From Bacillota bacterium (GTDB lineage: Bacteria > Bacillota_G > SHA-98 > UBA4971), in NCBI GenBank assembly GCA_012512055.1, contig JAAZEW010000091.1, forward strand, positions 1-19,832: a stretch of 19,832 nt of DNA, written 5' to 3'. The notes beneath the pieces were generated by a model that searched no databases, was not told where the DNA came from, and worked only from the letters and a program-made list of their open reading frames with translations. Made by a program: the position numbers and the translations under genes. Below, in pieces: positions 15,946 through 19,832 of the stretch (its first letter is position 1; each line of letters starts with the position of its first letter).

Positions 15946-16119
15946 TCAGGAGCCCTGTCTTACTGTCGGCCTCATCATGTCGAGAATACCTAAGATAATG
16001 TGGGCAAGGCCAAAACCTAATACTCCTGCGCCGAATTCGCTTGGTCTCATCAGTTGTCCTATGATAGACACTACTGCGCCTACACCAACTACAATCCAAC
16101 CGGTAGTCTTTGATTCCAC
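15946..16119 (-). CDS. 57-residue two-helix membrane protein, unknown function
   Basis: A short gene not previously obvious because it is under 60 codons. The product begins MESKTTGWIVVGVGAVVSII and ends MMRPTVRQGS. It has two hydrophobic stretches, about residues 8-22 and 29-48, separated by a short polar loop (LMRPSEF), so a membrane hairpin is likely. The start is GTG at 16119 with a strong GGAGG 7 bases upstream, the best evidence that it is translated; stop is TGA. It lies 72 bases after spore photoproduct lyase on the same strand, so it is probably in that operon. An 8-pair inverted repeat (16156-16163 with 16185-16192, one G-T pair) sits in the gap. I do not recognise the family. Confidence 0.7.
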   Translation of the reverse strand: MESKTTGWIVVGVGAVVSIIGQLMRPSEFGAGVLGFGLAHIILGILDMMRPTVRQGS

Positions 16120-16191
16120 ACTTATTCCTCCAATTCCGTTCGGGTTCCGGTAATAGGGTTCCCAGTTGACTTCTGAAATACAAAGGAAACC

Positions 16192-17205
16192 CTAAACGAA
16201 GTATAGGATCCTGCCTTCGGGGAACAGCGCCCCAATGGTCTCCCTGAAAAATTCCTCCATTTCGTCCATGAGTTCCTTCTCATAGACGTACTTGCCGTAC
16301 CCGAACTGGCCGTATTTGAACCTTCGTCCTTTCTCATCAAGGGGGACTTCAGTATCCGGATAAACTTGCTCGATAATGCTTTTGGCTCTTTTTGTGAATC
16401 TGTGAGTTATGAGCTCGAAGGAGACAGGGACACCTTCCGGTATATGGGTTCTTGTTAAGCTAAGGAGACTTGAGTATTCTCTACGCCATTCTGAGAAGTG
16501 AATGATGGGCCCGATAAGGAAACCCAGAGGATATCCGGCCAGGGACATTTCTCTCGCAGCCTTCAATCTCCTTTCTACAGGAGGTGTTCCTGCTTCGAAT
16601 TTCTTCACTACGTAGGCGGAGTTGATACTGAATCTGACCTCGGTCTTTCCGTTATGCTCAAGTTCGAGAAGACTCTTGACAAATCCGTACTTTGTGGCAA
16701 AGCGAAATCCGGCGTTATCAAGTGATGCGATGAACTCTATTGTCTCTTGAAGAGAACCTGTCCACGGTTCCACTGCTACCGGGTCAGATGTTGCCGACCC
16801 TTCAAACAGAGTCATCTCCGGCTTCCGCCGGTTTACGTATTCCTCAGCTTGCTCCAGGATTTCATCGATGTTTACGTATACTTTGACAAATGGGTTCTTT
16901 CCGAGATTCGTGTTGAGATAGCAATACTTGCAGTGACCGGGACATCCTGAAACGAGAGGCAACTGATAGTGGGCTGACGGTTTGCACGTTTGGAATTCGC
17001 GCCTTGTCCGTACGAGGACCACCATGGTGCGCTTAGCACGGAAAAAGCTGTCTCTAAAAGGCAGGCCCGGCGTTGTCGGTACCCTTTTTTCATAGAGCGA
17101 GACCTCAATTCCTCGGGCGGTGAATTCCTTCATGAGCCTACTCCCCAGAGGATATTCGAGGGCAGCCTTCTGAATGAACACAACCCTTGGGATGAACGCT
17201 TCCAT
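16192..17205 (-). CDS. splB: Spore photoproduct lyase (radical SAM DNA repair)
   Basis: A 337-residue radical SAM enzyme that reverses the spore photoproduct (a thymine-thymine UV lesion) in DNA during germination. The iron-sulfur cluster ligands are Cys88, Cys92 and Cys95 (CPGHCKYC). At the place of the Bacillus hydrogen-donor Cys141 (EAACTSD context) this protein reads FEGSATSD, with Ala. A Cys at position 74 (FQTCKPS) is present, the arrangement described for the Clostridium acetobutylicum enzyme. The ATG at 17205 shares one base with the TAA of the Mop gene (TAATG) and has no ribosome site of its own, so translation is coupled. It marks the host as a spore former. A sigma-G-like promoter lies ahead of the Mop gene. 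Stop codon is TAG. Confidence 0.95.
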   Translation of the reverse strand: MEAFIPRVVFIQKAALEYPLGSRLMKEFTARGIEVSLYEKRVPTTPGLPFRDSFFRAKRTMVVLVRTRREFQTCKPSAHYQLPLVSGCPGHCKYCYLNTNLGKNPFVKVYVNIDEILEQAEEYVNRRKPEMTLFEGSATSDPVAVEPWTGSLQETIEFIASLDNAGFRFATKYGFVKSLLELEHNGKTEVRFSINSAYVVKKFEAGTPPVERRLKAAREMSLAGYPLGFLIGPIIHFSEWRREYSSLLSLTRTHIPEGVPVSFELITHRFTKRAKSIIEQVYPDTEVPLDEKGRRFKYGQFGYGKYVYEKELMDEMEEFFRETIGALFPEGRILYFV

Positions 17206-17408
17206 TACTTGCAGATCATAACTGATGTAGCCTTTATGAGCGCAGTAACAGTGTCCCCCTGTTCAAGTCCGAGTTCGTCTGAAGCGCCTTTGGTGATAAG
17301 AGCGGTTATAGTTCCAGGCTCGACACTTACCTTTACCTGAGCCACAAGGCCGTCTGACTTAAGCTCCGTTATTTTGCCGGTTAGCTTGTTCCGCCCGCTG
17401 ATTTGCAT
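17205..17408 (-). CDS. Molbindin (Mop/TOBE-domain molybdopterin-type binding protein)
   Basis: A 67-residue protein forming a single Mop domain, which binds molybdate or tungstate oxyanions in a multimer in the cytoplasm. The family patterns are clear: ISGRNKLTGKI near the start, AQVKVSVEPGTITALITKGASDELGL in the middle, and AVIK-like TALIKATSVMI at the end. Length matches stand-alone molbindins of clostridia. The ATG at 17408 has AAAGGAG about 11 bases upstream, slightly long spacing. Its stop overlaps the start of spore photoproduct lyase by one base. Pairing oxyanion storage with a spore DNA repair enzyme is unexpected; molbindin could simply be carried along, or could be expressed in the forespore too. 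Confidence 0.92.
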   Translation of the reverse strand: MQISGRNKLTGKITELKSDGLVAQVKVSVEPGTITALITKGASDELGLEQGDTVTALIKATSVMICK

Positions 17409-17439
17409 TTGGGATTACATCTCCTTTGAATAGCGCTAT

Positions 17440-17469
17440 TTGTATATATTCCCATCAGCGGCTGTATTC
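17440..17469 (-). promoter_or_regulatory. Candidate forespore (sigma-G-like) promoter for mop-splB
   Basis: On the minus strand GAATA (17465-17469) is followed after exactly 18 bases by TATACAA (17440-17446). The sigma-G consensus in Bacillus is roughly gHATR, 18 bases, CATWHTA, giving a full match at -35 and 5 of 7 at -10. The predicted start lies near 17433, about 25 bases ahead of the Mop ATG and just before its ribosome site. A perfect 12-bp palindrome AATAGCGCTATT (17429-17440) overlaps the start point. The promoter class is inference. Confidence 0.4.
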
Positions 17470-17488
17470 ATGTAATATGCTGCTGATA

Positions 17489-18370
17489 TCATTTCTGCTT
17501 CTCGGACACCAACTCGGCTGCAAGCCTTTTCCCTGTGGGGGTGGCAGCGAGTCCGCCGAGTGCGGTCTCTCTTAAAGAGGCAGGCAGCTCACGGCCGATC
17601 AGTCCCATGGTCTCGATGACTTCATCAGCAGGGACCACGCTCTCGATTCCTGCGAGAGCCATGTCAGCCGCAGCCAGCGCCACGGCAACACATATAGCGT
17701 TTCGTTTTATGCATGGCACTTCGACCAGGCCTGCTACCGGGTCACAGACAAGGCCTAATAGCCCTTTGAAAGCAAACGCCACTGCATTAGCACACTGGCG
17801 CGGTGATCCTTTGGCAAGTTCCGTTGCGGCAGCGGCAGCCATCGCTGCCCCGGTGCCGCATTCTGCTTGACAGCCTGCTGCAGCGCCTGCTAAGGTGCTG
17901 CTTCTTGCTACGACTGCACCCACCGCGCCTGCAGAGAAGAGGGCTTCTATGAGAGAGGCGTCGCTTGTATCCAGTGTCTTGGCAACTGATAGCAACACGC
18001 CGGGCAAGATTCCGCATGACCCTGCTGTAGGAGCTGCCACAATTCGTCCCATGGCTGCGTTTACTTGGGCGACGGCAAGAGCATAGGCCATTGCGGAGTC
18101 GAGAGGCTCATTTCCTATCAAAACGCCTCTTGATTGAGCTTTCGTCATCCTGAGGGCATCCCCTCCGGTGAGTCCGCTCTTTGAACGCACCCCTTGAAGT
18201 CCTGCGGCTACTGAGTCGCGCATTACTTCGAGACGTCTTCTCATCTTCTCATCAAGCTCGGCAACGGAAAGCCCAGTCTCTTCTGCTTCAAGCTCCCGCG
18301 CTAACGCGCCGATTGTCAAGCCACGGGATGACGCCGCTTCAACCAGTTTGGCTATGCTTGTTATTGCCAT
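17489..18370 (-). CDS. sdaAA: L-serine dehydratase, iron-sulfur type, alpha subunit
   Basis: The 293-residue catalytic subunit that, with the beta subunit, converts L-serine to pyruvate and ammonia using a [4Fe-4S] cluster as Lewis acid. Substrate-site patterns SGLTGG (65-70) and APTAGSCG (113-120) are present. Cluster Cys candidates are Cys171 (AECG), Cys209 (CDPVAG) and Cys220 (VEVPC). Length matches the two-subunit clostridial enzyme. The ATG at 18370 comes three bases after the TAG of the beta gene, with GAGGGTG as ribosome site, so the two are translated together. In anaerobes it supports serine fermentation and pyruvate supply. No convincing terminator is seen after it in the 80 bases before the Mop gene. 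Confidence 0.97.
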   Translation of the reverse strand: MAITSIAKLVEAASSRGLTIGALARELEAEETGLSVAELDEKMRRRLEVMRDSVAAGLQGVRSKSGLTGGDALRMTKAQSRGVLIGNEPLDSAMAYALAVAQVNAAMGRIVAAPTAGSCGILPGVLLSVAKTLDTSDASLIEALFSAGAVGAVVARSSTLAGAAAGCQAECGTGAAMAAAAATELAKGSPRQCANAVAFAFKGLLGLVCDPVAGLVEVPCIKRNAICVAVALAAADMALAGIESVVPADEVIETMGLIGRELPASLRETALGGLAATPTGKRLAAELVSEKQK

Positions 18371-18373
18371 GAA

Positions 18374-19051
18374 CTATACACCCTCTTCCAGCGATATGGG
18401 AGGTAAGACCATTAGCGTGTCTACACTGGGGACTTGCGCGATTTTCGCTATCGATTTCTCGGGAGCGGGTTGATCCAGCTCAATAATGGCCAGGGCCTGG
18501 GAATGCTTCGCTTGGCGGGACACACGCATCGCTGCTATGTTCACATTCTCCGCTGCAAGCAGTGACGTGATCTTAGCTATGATGCCGGGTTGGTCTTTGT
18601 ACGATACCACAAGCGCATGGTTTTCACCGGTGAAGTCCACTGAGAATCGATCGATCTTGGTGATTAGGATACTGCCTCCGCCGACGGACGCGCCCCTTAC
18701 AGACCTTTTGGCGCCGTCAGGCGACACCAGTTCGATCTGGGCGGAATTCGGATGAACGTCACCTAAATCCGCTGTTTGAAACCGGACTTTGAGTCCTTGT
18801 TTCAGCGCAATTTGCATTGCATTCGGAATTCGCGCATCGTCAGGACTCATTCCTAAAAGCCCTGCTACAAGTGCAATATCGGTGCCGTGGCCGTGGTACG
18901 TCTCTGCAAACGAGCCATGCAAGGTTATGGCAGCGCAGGATACTTGTCCACCGATGATGGCACGGGCTGCGAGCCCAAGGCGGACTGCGCCTGCGGTGTG
19001 GGACGACGAAGGACCAATCATGATGGGGCCGATTATATCAAAAACACTCAT
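18374..19051 (-). CDS. sdaAB: L-serine dehydratase, iron-sulfur type, beta subunit
   Basis: The 225-residue partner of the alpha subunit. The N-terminal domain begins MSVFDIIGPIMIGPSSSHTAGAVR-like (SSSHTA at 15-20 is the family hallmark). The C-terminal ACT domain runs from about residue 148 (HALVVSYKDQPGIIAKITSLL) to the end. It is a likely site for serine sensing or subunit contact. The start is the ATG at 19051, with GAAGGTGA 7 bases upstream and the usual family length. The frame is open 81 codons further upstream, but that stretch is a 23-bp repeat array in the leader, not coding. Stop codon TAG is three bases from the alpha start. Transcription probably begins at the duplicated -10 elements near 19322-19372. 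Confidence 0.96.
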   Translation of the reverse strand: MSVFDIIGPIMIGPSSSHTAGAVRLGLAARAIIGGQVSCAAITLHGSFAETYHGHGTDIALVAGLLGMSPDDARIPNAMQIALKQGLKVRFQTADLGDVHPNSAQIELVSPDGAKRSVRGASVGGGSILITKIDRFSVDFTGENHALVVSYKDQPGIIAKITSLLAAENVNIAAMRVSRQAKHSQALAIIELDQPAPEKSIAKIAQVPSVDTLMVLPPISLEEGV

Positions 19052-19147
19052 ACATTCACCTTCTTGCAGGGGATTTGCCGATTTGGCCTGACCTGCGCCG
19101 CTTTTCGGGAACCCGCATTGTTGGTCGCGGGCGATCTCCATCTGTAT

Positions 19148-19262
19148 CGTCAGCTTCCGATGATCCCCTCGGCCAGCTCCCGGCGGTCCTTCCGGCCAGC
19201 TTCCGGAGGTTCCCTTGGTCGGCTTCGGATGGTCAGCGCTGTCGGCCTCCGATTCCTTGAAC
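19148..19262. repeat. Five 23-bp tandem repeats in the serine dehydratase leader
   Basis: Units begin at 19148, 19171, 19194, 19217 and 19240, an exact 23-bp period over four intervals. On the plus strand the conserved core at each start is close to GGCCAGCTTCCGG: CGTCAGCTTCCGA, GGCCAGCTCCCGG, GGCCAGCTTCCGG, GGTCGGCTTCGGA and TGTCGGCCTCCGA. The last 10 bases of each unit vary more. The period is not a multiple of three, so the array does not encode a repeated peptide. It lies in the transcribed leader, about 97-211 bases before the beta-subunit start. Confidence 0.8.
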
Positions 19263-19322
19263 CTATCTGTCTTTGCCAGGTTATACGTCTTCAAACTGGG
19301 CCTGCGCAGGTTTGCGTGTCAA

Positions 19323-19406
19323 TTATATCATCCATAGCAAGACTGGGCTAGGAGGAGAAAAGCGTTATATCATCCATAGTAAGGCTGGGCCAGGAGGAGA
19401 AAACCG
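19323..19406. repeat. 42-bp tandem duplication carrying two extended -10 elements
   Basis: Units 19323-19364 and 19365-19406 are adjacent and agree at 38 of 42 positions. On the minus strand the downstream copy ends in the extended -10 box TGATATAAT (19322-19330), the upstream copy in TGATATAAC (19364-19372). No good -35 is present in either, as expected for extended -10 promoters. They point toward the serine dehydratase genes, with a leader near 265 bases. Confidence 0.75.
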
Positions 19407-19539
19407 TCTATCCGAGAGTTAGAGACGACGGATTAGGCGATACATGAAGAGGATATGGTTACTTCCGTCCGCAATTCTGCGGAGTTTGCAGACTGAGGCC
19501 GGAGGAAAGACCTTAGCAGGATAGAATCCTGTACACAGT

Positions 19540-19626
19540 TGGTGCCGGAGGGGGGACTTGAACCCCCAAGGAGGGTAACTCCGCGCGATTTTGAGTCGCG
19601 TGCGTCTGCCATTCCGCCACTCCGGC
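19540..19626 (-). tRNA. tRNA-Leu (anticodon CAA)
   Basis: An 87-base class II tRNA. The acceptor stem GCCGGAG (5' end, 19626-19620) pairs with CTCCGGC (3' end), followed by discriminator A and an encoded CCA (19542-19540). The anticodon stem CGCGA/TCGCG encloses the loop CTCAAAA, giving anticodon CAA, which reads UUG. A long variable arm (CGGAGTTACCCTCC region) and T-loop GGTTCAAGTCC support leucine identity. Downstream, CAGGAT/ATCCTG (19517-19531) forms a small hairpin without a T-run. Confidence 0.97.
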
Positions 19627-19660
19627 ACACAGTCAAAGAGGATATTCAAGGTGCCTGTTA

Positions 19661-19689
19661 ATTATACAACACGCAGCAAGAGTCAGCAA
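19661..19689 (-). promoter_or_regulatory. Promoter of tRNA-Leu
   Basis: On the minus strand TTGCTG (19684-19689), a 17-base spacer, and a perfect TATAAT (19661-19666) lie 35 bases ahead of the mature tRNA 5' end. The -35 box overlaps the stop codon of the transporter fragment upstream. Confidence 0.75.
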
Positions 19690-19832
19690 GGGCCGCTTCT
19701 TGTTGCCTCGTATACTTTCCTATTCTCATCAGAAGGAATTACTATGAAAATGAATATAGTGAACAGGGCAATCCCAGACAATATAACTACAACCTTCCTA
19801 TAACCAATCCGATCCCCTAAGAATCCGGCTAC
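19683..19832 (-). CDS. C-terminal fragment of an MFS-type transporter (partial, possibly truncated)
   Basis: The last 49 codons of a gene entering from the right edge. The visible product starts VAGFLGDRIGYRKVVVILSG: the GFLGDRIGYRK stretch matches MFS motif A (GxLxDRxGRR), the cytoplasmic loop between TM2-3 or TM8-9. One hydrophobic helix follows (about 14-33), then a polar end SDENRKVYEATRSGPC and TGA. In a normal 12-helix MFS protein even the second motif A is followed by about three more helices, so this protein seems to stop early. It may be a truncated gene or a pseudogene. The stop codon overlaps the -35 box of the tRNA-Leu promoter. Family call rests on one motif. Confidence 0.6.
   Translation of the reverse strand, partial: VAGFLGDRIGYRKVVVILSGIALFTIFIFIVIPSDENRKVYEATRSGPC

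Noticed and set aside
15932..16183. 83-residue open frame and a 72-residue frame near 16122-16340 on the minus strand
   Set aside because: Both are other-frame readings of the 57-residue membrane protein gene and the end of splB, without ribosome sites.
18374..19294. Longer 306-residue version of the serine dehydratase beta subunit
   Set aside because: The extra 81 residues come from the 23-bp repeat leader, show no family similarity, and a proper ribosome site precedes the ATG at 19051.
19052..19320. T-box leader for serine ahead of sdaAB
   Set aside because: No AGGGTGGNACCGCG-type antiterminator sequence and no terminator; the region is dominated by the 23-bp repeats.

Overview
The window reads as a piece of chromosome from an anaerobic, spore-forming member of the Bacillota (Clostridia-like). 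The evidence is a spore photoproduct lyase of the clostridial type, a corrinoid-dependent methyl-transfer operon with its reductive activator, an iron-sulfur two-subunit L-serine dehydratase, purine-rich GGAGG ribosome sites, and many TTG and GTG starts. Genus cannot be told from the sequence alone. No CRISPR array, transposase or phage gene was seen.

Layout. Bases 1-669 (minus) hold the N-terminal part of a MacB/LolD-type ABC ATPase, which runs off the left edge. Its promoter (934-962) carries a 28-bp palindrome inside the -35/-10 spacer. Bases 1221-7969 are one long minus-strand catabolic cluster, read in the order zinc alcohol dehydrogenase, sugar-type binding protein, RbsC-like permease, single-domain ABC ATPase, URO-D/methyltransferase-superfamily protein, LacI regulator. 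This looks like uptake and first-step oxidation of a sugar or polyol under a LacI repressor. The substrate is unknown.

Bases 8371-9721 (plus) carry a small heat-shock protein and a nitroreductase-family oxidoreductase as separate units. Bases 9867-15724 (plus) carry a PocR-domain AraC-type activator followed by a corrinoid operon: corrinoid protein, MtaA-like zinc methyltransferase, RACE reductive activator, and a protein resembling the methionine synthase activation domain, broken into two in-frame halves by a TAG codon. No substrate-specific MT1 methyltransferase (MtaB/MttB type) is present. A hairpin at 15776-15803 closes the operon.

Bases 15946-17408 (minus) hold a molbindin (Mop) gene, spore photoproduct lyase overlapping it by one base, and a newly read 57-residue membrane protein. 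A forespore sigma-G-like promoter sits in front. Bases 17489-19051 (minus) encode L-serine dehydratase beta then alpha subunits. Their leader contains five copies of a 23-bp tandem repeat, and upstream of it two copies of a 42-bp repeat, each with an extended -10 box. A tRNA-Leu(CAA) follows at 19540-19626, and the right edge holds the C-terminal end of an apparently short MFS-type transporter.

Most striking points: the in-frame amber codon in a B12-reactivation gene, the 23-bp repeat array and duplicated promoter ahead of serine dehydratase, and the pairing of a sugar-uptake operon containing a methyltransferase-fold protein with a corrinoid operon that lacks its own substrate methyltransferase.
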